A DNA stretch of 64,000 nucleotides from Lachnospiraceae bacterium (GCA_017520425.1 JAFXFO010000040.1:1-64000); one strand, 5' to 3'; counted from the first letter of the stretch, positions 17,404 to 26,035 are shown. A program made the numbers and translations. The notes: generated by a model from the letters alone, not told the origin.

Positions 17404-18168
17404 ATGACAATTAAAGAGGTTGAGCAGTATTTAGAAGTGCCCAGAGCTACCGTACGCTTTTACGAAAAGGAAGGACTGATTCGTCCCGAGAGAGGTGGCA
17501 ACGGTTACAGAGACTATAGTGAAGAAGATGTGGAAAAGCTTCGCAAGATAATCATCTTTCGTAAGCTGGGTATGTCGCTACCGGATATCGAGGATGTGCT
17601 GGACGGTGCCAAGCCTTTGTCCCAGGCAGTAGAAGAGAATATAGTGAATCTGGAGAAGCAGATTGAGGAATTGAAGGGCGCCCTTTTCGTCTGCCATAAG
17701 CTGCAGGAAGAAAAAGAGGAAATGGAAACCTTCGAAGTAGAAAAGTACTGGAATGTGATTGCGGAAGAGGAAAAGAAGGGCAATCGATTCCTGGATATTG
17801 CCAAGGATATGGTGCGTTTCGAGAAGACGGTTTTTCTGGAGCACTTTGACATAGCGGATTCGGAGGGGAATTTGGCAGTCAGTGTACCTATGGCGATTTT
17901 GGCAATGTTGGGAATGGCTTTGAGTTGCGGATTGGTTTTCTGTATATTTAAGGGTTGGAGTAGGGAGTCTTTAATAGAAGGCATCAGAATGATGATAACG
18001 TTGTTGGTAGTAGAGATGGTTGTGTCTATACCCATTTTCTTTATGAGTAGGAAGAATCCTGAAGTGTTGAAAAAGAAGAATCGTGATGCAATTCGACTTA
18101 AGATATGTCTGGGAATCATTGTTGTTTGTATTTTATTAATGGTGATATCTAAAATATTTGGCTTGTAA
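17404..18168 (+). CDS. MerR-family regulator with C-terminal membrane segments
   Basis: 254 residues. A winged HTH at ~1-70 (TIKEVEQYLEVPRATVRFYEKEGLI, then YRDYSEEDVEKLRKI) is followed by a dimerisation coiled coil to ~115. Three hydrophobic segments then lie near 162-182, 197-217 and 230-252. The C-terminus therefore anchors it in the membrane and may sense a membrane-linked signal. Its own promoter has a MerR-like dyad. GGAGG lies 8 bp before the ATG. Only rsmI and a membrane protein follow on the strand, so its wider target is unclear. Confidence 0.85.
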   Translation: MTIKEVEQYLEVPRATVRFYEKEGLIRPERGGNGYRDYSEEDVEKLRKIIIFRKLGMSLPDIEDVLDGAKPLSQAVEENIVNLEKQIEELKGALFVCHKLQEEKEEMETFEVEKYWNVIAEEEKKGNRFLDIAKDMVRFEKTVFLEHFDIADSEGNLAVSVPMAILAMLGMALSCGLVFCIFKGWSRESLIEGIRMMITLLVVEMVVSIPIFFMSRKNPEVLKKKNRDAIRLKICLGIIVVCILLMVISKIFGL

Positions 18169-18184
18169 CTAGAAAGGAACTCTT

Positions 18185-19027
18185 ATGGCAGGAAAATTGT
18201 ATTTGTGTGCCACCCCCATCGGAAATCTGGGGGATATGACACCGAGAGTGGTAGAAACCCTGAATATGGTGGATGTGATTGCGGCGGAGGATACCCGAAA
18301 CAGTATCAAGCTGCTGAATCACTTTGATATACATACGCCCATGACCAGTTATCATGAGTACAATAAGGTGGAAAAGGCCTACCAGCTCATCGGACAGATG
18401 CAGAATGGACAGAATATCGCCTTGATTACGGATGCAGGCACACCTGCCATTTCAGATCCGGGAGAGGTACTGGTGAAAATGTGCCATGAGCAGGGCATTA
18501 CCGTGACTTCCTTACCCGGTCCTGCGGCTTGTATTACGGCACTGACCTTGTCCGGGTTAAGTACCAGACGGTTTTGCTTCGAGGGCTTTTTACCGGCGGA
18601 GAAAAAGGAAAAGGCAGCCGTCTTAAAGGAGCTGCAGAATGAGAGTCGTACCATGATTTTGTATGAGGCACCCCATCATCTGGTGCGTACCTTGGAGGAG
18701 CTTTATGAAGCTCTAGGGGAGAGAAAGATTACCCTTTGCAGGGAGCTGACCAAGAAATTTGAGACCATCTTCCCCACCACCTTGGCGCAGGCACTGGAAT
18801 ACTACAAGACAGAAGAACCCCGCGGAGAATATGTGCTGGTGCTGGAGGGCAAAAGCTTGGAAGAAAAGCGTCAGGAGGAGATTTCTTCCTGGGAGAATAT
18901 GAGTATCGAGGAGCATATGGCTTACTATGAAAACCAGGGCATGGACGAAAAGTCAGCCATGAAGCAGGTGGCTAAGGACAGAGGCGTAGGAAAGAGAGAG
19001 ATTTATCAGTATTTGCATGTGGACTAA
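18185..19027 (+). CDS. rsmI: 16S rRNA (cytidine-1402-2'-O)-methyltransferase
   Basis: 280 residues. It starts LYLCATPIGNLGDMTPR and carries AEDTRNSIKLLNHF, the SAM-pocket ALITDAGTPAISDPG and the SLPGPAACITALTLSG motif. The C-terminal HTH-like extension (KSAMKQVAKDRGVGKREIYQYLH) is typical. RsmI methylates the ribose of C1402 in the ribosomal decoding centre. It closes the yaaO-to-rsmI block. The start is 16 bp after the MerR gene with GAAAGGA upstream. Confidence 0.95.
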   Translation: MAGKLYLCATPIGNLGDMTPRVVETLNMVDVIAAEDTRNSIKLLNHFDIHTPMTSYHEYNKVEKAYQLIGQMQNGQNIALITDAGTPAISDPGEVLVKMCHEQGITVTSLPGPAACITALTLSGLSTRRFCFEGFLPAEKKEKAAVLKELQNESRTMILYEAPHHLVRTLEELYEALGERKITLCRELTKKFETIFPTTLAQALEYYKTEEPRGEYVLVLEGKSLEEKRQEEISSWENMSIEEHMAYYENQGMDEKSAMKQVAKDRGVGKREIYQYLHVD

Positions 19028-19039
19028 GAGGGTGAGAAG

Positions 19040-20143
19040 ATGATTGGTGCATTGCTAGTTTTCTTTATAGCAATCTGGATTTTGACCGGTGATATCCGTT
19101 TCAAAAATAAGAAAGCGCGATTGAAAGAAGACGCTCAAGCAGGAGCCGTAACATTGATTAAGTATGATGGTTGGTCAGTGAAATTGATTGGAATACTGAC
19201 AATTGTGTCGGTATTGGCGTTTGTGGTATCTTTTGTTTTGGCGGAATACATAGTGCCCGAAGCGGGCGTATTTACGTTTGCATTTGGATGTTTGACAGTA
19301 ATCTTTTTAGCTTATTGGTTGGCTGGCAGATGCTATTTGAAGCGGTTAGTGAAATATGGTTATGAGATTCCCCGGCGTAGTCGAGATCATGGGTATATAT
19401 TGGAAAAAGTACCCCGTAAAGAAATTGTTTCTAAGAAGCCGCCATATAATCGAAGGAGTAAGATCTTTGCCATAATGAATTTATGCATATGGCTTGTTAT
19501 GTTGATATGGAATATCCGCTATGGCTACAACTGGAAGTTTATGGGGCTGGATATGGTAGGATTTCTGTCAGTGCTTGATTTATATTGGCTGTTTCGGGCC
19601 AATCGTTTTCGCAAGCAGATGAGTACTGAAAAATATAAAGAGGATGTGGAAACCGATCCGAACCGAAAAGACAGAATCAGTTTTGAAAGGGCAATTTTTG
19701 AAGTATTGTTCATGTTATTGATTACTTGGGCAATAAAGCAGAGTGTCGCAAATTATACGGAGTATTTGTATCGTTCCCAAGTAGATGCCAATCGTACCCT
19801 AATGTGGCAAGTACAGGGTAGTTTAACCCGGGAATATGAAGAGTTGAGCTTGCAAGAAGAGGGCATGAAAGATTGGGAAAGCAGCCGACAACAGCTTTTG
19901 GAAGGTGTGGATATTACGGATTGGGGAGTACCTCAGGACCCTTATCAAGAAGCTGTGGCAGGAGCTTTGGGTATTTCGGATTTTGCGGAGCTGAAGGATG
20001 ATTTCCGTGCAGTCAAAGGTGATGCGGTGTTACACGCCCGGGTGAAGGATGGGGTGCTGAGTTTAAGCCTGCCGAATATGTATATAAAGGATGCGGCCCC
20101 TATTGTTATAGAATCAGAGATACTGTTGTCAGAGAAGGAATAA
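19040..20143 (+). CDS. Membrane protein of unknown function
   Basis: 367 residues. One hydrophobic segment is at 1-17, two more lie at ~50-72 and ~78-96, and another pair at ~137-154 and ~165-183, with a further one at ~223-240. The C-terminal ~125 residues are acidic and probably soluble. The N-terminal part resembles small DUF3784-like membrane proteins, but this is a weak resemblance. It follows rsmI by 12 bp with GAGGGTGAG upstream, so it may be co-transcribed. No function is proposed. Confidence 0.7.
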   Translation: MIGALLVFFIAIWILTGDIRFKNKKARLKEDAQAGAVTLIKYDGWSVKLIGILTIVSVLAFVVSFVLAEYIVPEAGVFTFAFGCLTVIFLAYWLAGRCYLKRLVKYGYEIPRRSRDHGYILEKVPRKEIVSKKPPYNRRSKIFAIMNLCIWLVMLIWNIRYGYNWKFMGLDMVGFLSVLDLYWLFRANRFRKQMSTEKYKEDVETDPNRKDRISFERAIFEVLFMLLITWAIKQSVANYTEYLYRSQVDANRTLMWQVQGSLTREYEELSLQEEGMKDWESSRQQLLEGVDITDWGVPQDPYQEAVAGALGISDFAELKDDFRAVKGDAVLHARVKDGVLSLSLPNMYIKDAAPIVIESEILLSEKE

Positions 20144-20188
20144 TGGTAGTTTTGGAGGGAAATGCGGAGAGTTTGACGGGAGAAGGAT

Positions 20189-20983
20189 ATGACAAATATA
20201 ACATTACCTAAGAAGATAGAAGAACTCATATCAGACAAGCCGTACACCTTGTCCGATATCGGTATGTCCGGCAGTCAGGTGCTGATGTTTGAGGACATGG
20301 TGTTAAAAATCGAAAAGCGTTCCGATTATGTGGAAAAGCAGGTCAGAATCATGAAGTGGCTGGAGGAGAAACTTCCGGCCCCCAAGGTTCTGGCCTTTGA
20401 AATAATGGAGGAAAAAAGTTTTTTGCTTATGTCCAGAGTCTATGGTGATATGGCTTGTTCGGAGTATTATCTGGAGCATCCCAAGGTGCTTTTGAAAGCT
20501 CTGGCAGAGGCTTTGAAAATGATGTGGGCGCTGGATATCGCGGACTGCCCGAATTTGCGGGATTTAGATACAGAGCTTGCGGAAGGGAAATATCGGGTAG
20601 AGAATGGTTTAGTGGATGTGGAGGATGCAGAACCAACTACCTTTGGTGAGGGCGGCTTTGAGAGCCCGGCTCATTTGCTTCAGTGGCTGGAGGAGAACCG
20701 ACCGGAGCAGGAGCCTGTCTTTTCCCATGGAGACTTCTGTCTGCCGAATGTGCTGCTGGTGGATGGTGAAGTGAGCGGTTTTATTGATTTAGGCGATGCC
20801 GGAGTAGGGGATAAATGGAGAGATATTGCTCTTTGCTACCGTAGTTTAAAGCACAATTTTGATGGTACCTTCGGTGGGAAGGTGTATGAGGATTTCAATC
20901 CGGATATGCTTTTTGAAGCGTTGGGAATCGAGCCGGATTGGGAGAAGTTGAATTATTATATTTTGCTGGATGAGTTGTTTTAG
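20189..20983 (+). CDS. Aminoglycoside 3'-phosphotransferase family protein (APH(3')-like)
   Basis: 264 residues, typical length. Seen: the ATP-binding SGSQVLMFEDMVLKIEK strand, the catalytic HGDFCLPN motif, and DLGDAGVGDKWRDIALC, all in the positions of APH(3') enzymes (HGDxxxxN and the metal-binding DxG). It could phosphorylate an aminoglycoside or a small metabolite; resistance is not shown by sequence alone. It opens a run of small accessory genes that all point the same way with 5-45 bp gaps. Confidence 0.85.
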   Translation: MTNITLPKKIEELISDKPYTLSDIGMSGSQVLMFEDMVLKIEKRSDYVEKQVRIMKWLEEKLPAPKVLAFEIMEEKSFLLMSRVYGDMACSEYYLEHPKVLLKALAEALKMMWALDIADCPNLRDLDTELAEGKYRVENGLVDVEDAEPTTFGEGGFESPAHLLQWLEENRPEQEPVFSHGDFCLPNVLLVDGEVSGFIDLGDAGVGDKWRDIALCYRSLKHNFDGTFGGKVYEDFNPDMLFEALGIEPDWEKLNYYILLDELF

Positions 20984-20995
20984 GGGAGTGAAAGT

Positions 20996-21874
20996 GTGAA
21001 AAACAGTTTAAATCTGGATAAAAGGTGTCTGGAGGTGGCCAGAAAGCAGTTTTGCCTGGATATAGGACTTCCTTGGGAAGAGTATGAAAAGAATAGAGAA
21101 AAGAGTGTGCTGATTCAGAAGGCTGTGTATGCACCGGGAACCATGGATATGGCAGGCGAGGGCGCAAGAAATTATGCGGAGCGAAATTCCTTCTTTCGGG
21201 CAATTATCTGTCTGGGACAGCTGTTTATCTGCTGTGACGAGAGGATTTATGACTGGGTAGTGGAGCAGTATGGCGATTGCAAGCCGGAGTGGTTTTGTAA
21301 CTACAGGAGATTGCGGAAGCTGGATGAGAAGCTGAGAGAATATGGTCATGAGATTTATGATACTCATATTTACTTTTTGCCGGAGGCAGGTAGTGAGTCT
21401 GAGACGGCTCATGATATAACCAAACTTACTTGGTACAGCCGAGAGGAAATCCTGCGATTTAAGAATAGTAACCGATTTAGCCAAGCCATGACCTTTTGGG
21501 AGGGCCAGCCGGATATGCTGGCGGTGGCGGCAATGAGGGATGATTGGCAGGCGGCTTCAATAAGCAATCCCAACCAAGAGTCGGTTGATGAAAGAACAGG
21601 CAAGGACTTTGACCAAAGTCATATGTGCGCTATGGCGGGTGCCAGCCGGGATGGAGAATATCTGTGGCAAATCGGTATCAATGTGGACAAGGACTTGTCA
21701 GGACAGGGATTGGGCCATAGATTAGTCAGAGCATTGAAGGAAGAGATATTACGCAGAGGGAAGGTGCCCTTTTACGGTACCAGTGAGTCCCACACCTTAT
21801 CCCAGACGGTGGGATTGAAGGCAGGATTCGCACCGGCCTGGACGGAGGTTTACGTAAGGGAGATACCGAAGTAG
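20996..21874 (+). CDS. GNAT family acetyltransferase
   Basis: 292 residues from a GTG start (GGGGAG 9 bp upstream). The C-terminal ~130 residues hold the GNAT core: QIGINVDKDLSGQGLGHRLVRALKEEI matches the acetyl-CoA-binding motif A, followed by the beta-bulge and GLKAGFAPAWTEVYV. The N-terminal ~150 residues contain several cysteines and Trp residues and are not recognised. Substrate unknown. Confidence 0.78.
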   Translation: MKNSLNLDKRCLEVARKQFCLDIGLPWEEYEKNREKSVLIQKAVYAPGTMDMAGEGARNYAERNSFFRAIICLGQLFICCDERIYDWVVEQYGDCKPEWFCNYRRLRKLDEKLREYGHEIYDTHIYFLPEAGSESETAHDITKLTWYSREEILRFKNSNRFSQAMTFWEGQPDMLAVAAMRDDWQAASISNPNQESVDERTGKDFDQSHMCAMAGASRDGEYLWQIGINVDKDLSGQGLGHRLVRALKEEILRRGKVPFYGTSESHTLSQTVGLKAGFAPAWTEVYVREIPK

Positions 21875-21885
21875 GAGGTGGTCTA

Positions 21886-22428
21886 ATGTATCGATGCAGA
21901 CTAACTTATGATGAGTGGAAGTGTATGCTTTCTAAAAAACGAATAGGTAAAAGATTTGAGGCGAAGGAGTTTACAGGATATTTAGGTTTGCTGGAGATTG
22001 GGGAAGTCTCGGAACCACAGGTCTGGAGATATCGGGAACAGCTCCTGACAGTATGTGACAAGCATTATCGCTGGCTTACCATATTGCCCCGGGAGGATTT
22101 CTACTGTATCACCGTCATGATGAATGAAAAGGAGCAGATACAGGTCTGCTATATTGATATGTTTGAAACTCAGGGCTATGATGAAGACGGCGTCCCCTGG
22201 ATTAACGATTTGTACCTTGACTTAGTGGTATATCTGGATGGAGTAGTAGTGGAAGACGACCGTGATGAGTTGGAGGCGGCTTTGGCAGAAGGAAAAATCT
22301 CCGACGAACAATATACCTTAGCGGTGAATACCTGTGAGAAGCTGAAAGAGGGACTGCTTAAGGATAAGGATGAATTTCAGGCATATATAAGAAGGATGTT
22401 TGAGCTTTTTAAGGGAGAGGCGATATAG
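21886..22428 (+). CDS. DUF402 domain protein
   Basis: 180 residues. The C-terminal half has the DUF402 pattern: VCYIDMFETQ, DLYLDLVVYLDG, DRDELEAALAEGKISDEQYTLAV. The Trp in RWLTILPRE is also typical. Family members include nucleoside-phosphate phosphatases, but this protein's substrate is not known. It overlaps nothing and abuts the HD gene with no gap. Confidence 0.75.
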   Translation: MYRCRLTYDEWKCMLSKKRIGKRFEAKEFTGYLGLLEIGEVSEPQVWRYREQLLTVCDKHYRWLTILPREDFYCITVMMNEKEQIQVCYIDMFETQGYDEDGVPWINDLYLDLVVYLDGVVVEDDRDELEAALAEGKISDEQYTLAVNTCEKLKEGLLKDKDEFQAYIRRMFELFKGEAI

Positions 22429-22905
22429 ATGAACAGAATAGAAACAGTACGGCAGCAGGTGGATGAAATATTACTTAGCATGCCCGATGCAGAGGAGCGC
22501 AGATGCGGTTATGTACATTTGTATGGGGTGGCGCAAGCCTGTGCCCTGCTTGCGAAGAAGCGTGGAGAAAATGCAGAGCTGGCGGTAATTGCCGGGATGC
22601 TGCATGATATTTATTCTTATGCCAAAATGGATTCCACGGATCATGCCCACAAAGGGGCTGTCATGGCAAGGGAAATATTAGAGAGCCTTAAGATATTTTC
22701 GGAAGAAGAGATGGAGACTGTCTGCACAGCCATATATCGGCACAGTGATAAAGCGGTCACACAGAATGCATTGGACGAGATATTAAAGGATGCTGATGTG
22801 TTACAGCATATTTGGTATAATCCCCTGTTTGCGGTGAAGCAAGCCGAGCAGGAGAGATATGAGAAGTTGATGGCAGAACTGGGAATTGAAAAGGACGGAT
22901 TCTGA
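22429..22905 (+). CDS. HD-domain hydrolase
   Basis: 158 residues starting immediately after the DUF402 stop codon. Histidine H26 (YVHLYGVAQ), the HD pair in GMLHDIYSY, H69 in STDHAHKGA, and the aspartate in EILKDADVLQH form the metal-binding set of an HD phosphohydrolase. Adjacent DUF402 and HD genes suggest a joint nucleotide-phosphate chemistry, which is inference. Confidence 0.82.
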   Translation: MNRIETVRQQVDEILLSMPDAEERRCGYVHLYGVAQACALLAKKRGENAELAVIAGMLHDIYSYAKMDSTDHAHKGAVMAREILESLKIFSEEEMETVCTAIYRHSDKAVTQNALDEILKDADVLQHIWYNPLFAVKQAEQERYEKLMAELGIEKDGF

Positions 22906-22926
22906 CGAAGGGAAGAAGGTAACAGC

Positions 22927-23472
22927 ATGACCGCTTATGAGTTAATTAAGTATCAGATGACCAAAGAAGAAATGCAGGTTTGGGAGGATTTGGTGGAGGA
23001 AATCCTACAAAGATGTGAGAAGGTGGACCTGATGGCAGTATACAATACTAACATCGAGGACCGCTTGCGCGGTAAAGAGCCTTGGGGGCCCATTCTGGGC
23101 TATTCCAAAAGAGACGGTTATTATGAGGTGGAAGAAGGCGACAAGGGTTCCATGCATATTCTTATGCGAACGAAATCTAAAGAGGAGGCCATGAGAGCTA
23201 TTTTGTCGGGCATGGCCCATGACTTCAGCTACCGTTATGTGGCGGATAATAGGAACGAGATTAATCATATCAAAAAGAAGGAATGGGACTACGATACGGA
23301 ATATGACTATCGGAAGTATTGGTTTGAGTTGGCCCTTTATTTTTGCGAAATCGTGATGGAACAGGCGGATTTTGAGGCGGAAGTAAGGGACTATGAAAAG
23401 TCTTTGAATCATCACCACAATCCGGACCTTTGGAGGTATGATGTGGAGAAGAAGGAGTTTGTGTTAAGGTAG
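22927..23472 (+). CDS. Hypothetical protein
   Basis: 181 residues, acidic and Tyr/Trp-rich, no signal or membrane segment. It contains SKEEAMRAILSGMAHDFSYRYVADNR and a Trp-Glu-Tyr-rich C-terminal half. The layout (helix, a strand pair, then a conserved His/Tyr/Arg segment) recalls small immunity-type proteins such as Imm63, but I cannot confirm that. AGGAAGAAGGT precedes the ATG. It sits between the HD and P-loop kinase genes. Confidence 0.55.
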   Translation: MTAYELIKYQMTKEEMQVWEDLVEEILQRCEKVDLMAVYNTNIEDRLRGKEPWGPILGYSKRDGYYEVEEGDKGSMHILMRTKSKEEAMRAILSGMAHDFSYRYVADNRNEINHIKKKEWDYDTEYDYRKYWFELALYFCEIVMEQADFEAEVRDYEKSLNHHHNPDLWRYDVEKKEFVLR

Positions 23473-23489
23473 TATAGGAGGAGAAGATT

Positions 23490-23981
23490 ATGTCAAAAGT
23501 CATTGCAATATGCGGCAAAATATGCTGCGGTAAAAGCTATTATGCAGCGAAGCTTAAGGAAAAAGAAAACGCTGTTATCCTGTCCTGTGATGAGCTGACC
23601 ATGGATTTGTTTGACAATGATTTGGGTGAGAAGCATGATGAAATGGCCTTGCGTATTTGGGCTTATTTTAAGAAAAAGTCCGTGGAGTTGGTGAAGGCCG
23701 GTTGCACAGTGATTTTAGACTGGGGCTTTTGGAGCCGGGAGAATCGAGAGAGCTTGAAAGAGTTTTATAGGACGCAGGGAATCCTTTGTGAGTGGCATTA
23801 TATAGATGTAGCAGAGGAGACCTGGAAACGAAACATTGAAGAGCGAAACCATAGAGTTTTGAATGGCCAAGGTGGTTCGGATTATTATTTGGATGAAGGC
23901 TTAATGGAGAAACTGAATTCCTTATGGGAGGAGCCTGGCCAAGAGGAAATAGATGTGTGGTACCGATTGGTGAGGGAGTAG
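23490..23981 (+). CDS. P-loop kinase (AAA_33 / zeta-toxin-like fold)
   Basis: 163 residues. Walker A is CGKICCGKSYY at ~8-18, a Walker-B-like acid in AVILSCDELTMDLF, and an arginine-rich lid near RENRESLKEFYR and RNIEERNHR. This arrangement fits small-molecule kinases related to gluconate kinase, chloramphenicol phosphotransferase and zeta toxin. There is no adjacent antidote gene, so a toxin role is unlikely. GGAGGAG precedes the start. Confidence 0.78.
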   Translation: MSKVIAICGKICCGKSYYAAKLKEKENAVILSCDELTMDLFDNDLGEKHDEMALRIWAYFKKKSVELVKAGCTVILDWGFWSRENRESLKEFYRTQGILCEWHYIDVAEETWKRNIEERNHRVLNGQGGSDYYLDEGLMEKLNSLWEEPGQEEIDVWYRLVRE

Positions 23982-23987
23982 GAAAGC

Positions 23988-24695
23988 GTGGACGAAAGAT
24001 TAAAACGAATTAGAGAAAGTGAAAGAAAATCACATATTGAAATATATACTGACGAGAAGCTGTACGCCACCGATAGCTGGCTCAAAAAGCCCATAAAAAC
24101 GGTACGTGATATTATCCCCCTATTTGAGGACTATAGGTCGCTGCGGGTACTGGATTTGGGCTCCGGCGTGGGACGAAACAGCATATATGTGGCGGAGTGC
24201 TTTGGAGATAGAGACTGCAGGGTGGACTGTGTGGATTTGCTGGAGATTGCCATCCAAAAGCTTCTTGAGAATGCCAAGGAGCATAATGTGGAGGCAAGTA
24301 TCATGGGGATTCAGCAATCTATAGAAGAATATACTATTGGAGCTGATTATTACGATTTTATTATGGCTATTTCGGCCTTAGAGCATATCGATACAGAAGA
24401 GTCCTTTCGAAAGAAGCTTCTGGAAATCCGGAACGGACTGAGGGAAAAGGGTGTGGTCTGCCTGGTGGTCAACTCAGAAGTGAGGGAGAAGAATGCAGAT
24501 ACGGGGGAAGTAGTGGACGCTCAGTTTGAAGTGAATCTTCCTACTGCGAAGATGCAGGAATATTTGAAAGAAGTATTTAAGGGGTGGGATGTCCTCAAGA
24601 CTGCCATGAGTGCCCAAGAATATGATATCCCAAGAGAGGGATTTGTGAGCCGATTGAGTACCAATGTGGTTACTTTTGTGGCAAGGAAGGAATAA
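23988..24695 (+). CDS. Class I SAM-dependent methyltransferase
   Basis: 235 residues from a GTG start 6 bp after the kinase stop. Motif I LRVLDLGSGVGRNSIYVAE and the acidic VDCVDLLEIA are clear, followed by FIMAISALEHIDTEE (post-motif II). Its N-terminal helix resembles tellurite-resistance TehB-like enzymes, but there is no direct evidence for that substrate. Confidence 0.85.
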   Translation: MDERLKRIRESERKSHIEIYTDEKLYATDSWLKKPIKTVRDIIPLFEDYRSLRVLDLGSGVGRNSIYVAECFGDRDCRVDCVDLLEIAIQKLLENAKEHNVEASIMGIQQSIEEYTIGADYYDFIMAISALEHIDTEESFRKKLLEIRNGLREKGVVCLVVNSEVREKNADTGEVVDAQFEVNLPTAKMQEYLKEVFKGWDVLKTAMSAQEYDIPREGFVSRLSTNVVTFVARKE

Positions 24696-24709
24696 AGGAG
24701 GAAATGAGT

Positions 24710-25072
24710 ATGTATTTATCGGAATATTGCGATGTGAAATATGAAGAAACCTATAATGTGGTATTTGTGAAGTGGAAAAAGTTTTGCTGCAAGGAGGATT
24801 ACAGAAAGCCGCTGGAGTATGCGCTGGAAATCATTGAAAAGTATAAGTGCGATTATGTGGCGGATACCAGGGATGGTTTTGAAAATATAGAAGAGGATAC
24901 GAAGTGGGTGGCAGATTACTTCATGCCCAAGGCTGTGGAGAAGGGCTGCAGATGTATCTATTTTATTATCGACGAAGACAATTCCTTAAAGGAAGAGCTG
25001 GAAGGTCAGGCCCAGGATTCCGCGGATTTGATAGCGTTTAAATATATTTATGGTTTGGAAGAGTTAGGATGA
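24710..25072 (+). CDS. Small protein of STAS-like length, unknown function
   Basis: 120 residues from the ATG at 24710, which has AAGGAGG at 8 bp; an ATG at 24704 is too close to that site. The order strand-helix-strand (NVVFVKWKKF, KPLEYALEIIEKYKCDYVADTRD, then CRCIYFIIDEDNSL) resembles SpoIIAA/STAS-like proteins with a conserved aspartate. No partner kinase is present. The call is by shape only. Confidence 0.5.
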   Translation: MYLSEYCDVKYEETYNVVFVKWKKFCCKEDYRKPLEYALEIIEKYKCDYVADTRDGFENIEEDTKWVADYFMPKAVEKGCRCIYFIIDEDNSLKEELEGQAQDSADLIAFKYIYGLEELG

Positions 25073-25115
25073 AAAGAAGAATATGAAGCGGTGGTAAGGC
25101 CGAAGGAGGAGAAAA

Positions 25116-25661
25116 GTGGACATAATAACATTAATAGAACCTACAGAAGTCTACGCTGAAGACATCTGGGCTTTTCGGCAGGAAGTGTTGGAACGGGATG
25201 CGGAGAATGAGGACCAGTTTGCAGGTTGTCTTTCCTTGGATACCTGTGCTTCGGCTAAGGAATGGATTGAGATTTGCAGGCTAAGAAAAAGCGTAGAAAC
25301 CTGTCAGCAGACAGGGACGGAAGTGCCATCCCATATGTTTCTGGCATTGCGGCAGCTGGATAATAAAATAGTAGGGATTATCGACCTGCGCCATCATATT
25401 AATCATCCCATCTTAGGGACCTGGGGTGGACATTGTGGCTATACGGTGCGACCCTCTGAACGGGGAAAGGGCTATGCGAAGGAAATGCTACGTCTGAATC
25501 TGCAAAAGGCAAAAGAGCTGGGGATAACCCGTTTCCTGATTACCTGCAATGTGGATAACACAGCCAGTGAAAAAACCATCTTGGCAAATGGCGGAATTTT
25601 TGAGAAAATAATTGATGTGGACGGAAGTCAGATGAAACGTTATTGGATAGAGAGTATGTAA
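25116..25661 (+). CDS. GNAT family acetyltransferase
   Basis: 181 residues from a GTG start with AAGGAGG 6 bp upstream. The acetyl-CoA-binding motif is in YTVRPSERGKGYAKEMLRLNLQKA, with VDNTASEKTILANGGIFEK after it, as in RimI-type acetyltransferases. The N-terminal half carries the cysteines C38, C48 and C62 region. Substrate unknown. Confidence 0.85.
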   Translation: MDIITLIEPTEVYAEDIWAFRQEVLERDAENEDQFAGCLSLDTCASAKEWIEICRLRKSVETCQQTGTEVPSHMFLALRQLDNKIVGIIDLRHHINHPILGTWGGHCGYTVRPSERGKGYAKEMLRLNLQKAKELGITRFLITCNVDNTASEKTILANGGIFEKIIDVDGSQMKRYWIESM

Positions 25662-25676
25662 ACCTAGGAGGACATT

Positions 25677-25856
25677 ATGGCAGCTACAAGTTGTGATTCC
25701 TGTGCGAATTATGTGTATGATGAAGATTATGATTGTTATTGTTGTATGGTAAATCTGGACGAGGACGAAATGTATCGTTTCCTTTCAGGCAGCCAGTGGG
25801 AATGTCCCTATTACAGTGCGGACGATGAGTATGCAGTAGTACGGCATCAGATGTAA
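25677..25856 (+). CDS. DUF6472 family cysteine-rich mini-protein
   Basis: 59 residues with AGGAGG 6 bp before the ATG. It starts MAATSCDSCANYVYDED and has cysteines at 6, 9, 20, 22, 23 and 43, then a conserved acidic LDEDEMYRFL segment and a CPYY motif. Small proteins of this make-up are widespread in Lachnospiraceae as DUF6472; a zinc-binding fold is plausible. Function unknown. Its stop codon overlaps the base of a long hairpin. Confidence 0.8.
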   Translation: MAATSCDSCANYVYDEDYDCYCCMVNLDEDEMYRFLSGSQWECPYYSADDEYAVVRHQM

Positions 25857-25971
25857 GGCGCGCAAGCAAAAGAAAGCGCCTGCGAAGCAGGCATTTTCTT
25901 TTTGCGGCACCTTAACGACAAAATCGTAAGTGCGTAGCACGTCGGGCACGAAGTGACCGGATTTTGGAGTT
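25855..25971 (+). repeat. Two adjacent long hairpins downstream of DUF6472 gene
   Basis: Hairpin one (25855-25913) pairs AAGGCGCGCAA.. with TTGCGGCACCTT and AAAAGAAA with TTTTCTTTT, with a CCTGC-GAA-GCAGG apex. Hairpin two (25914-25971) pairs AAC-ACAAAATC with GATTTTG-GTT and has a GTGC-GTA-GCAC apex and a GGGCACGAAGTGACC arm. They follow each other without a gap. The second lacks a T-run, so termination is handled by the next hairpin (26007). Confidence 0.6.
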
Positions 25972-26006
25972 AATAAAGTAGCATCAATACATAAACTTTA
26001 TGAATC

Positions 26007-26035
26007 AGGACAGACTATTCATAGTCTGTCCTTTT
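26007..26035 (+). terminator. Terminator before lrgA-like gene
   Basis: AGGACAGACTAT-TC-ATAGTCTGTCCT followed by TTTT. Twelve-bp stem with a two-base loop. Confidence 0.8.

Noticed and set aside
20189-20983. Confirmed kanamycin resistance gene
   Set aside because: Motifs show only the APH superfamily; substrate range cannot be read from the sequence.
23490-23981. Zeta-type toxin
   Set aside because: No epsilon-like antitoxin next to it and the fold equally fits metabolite kinases.
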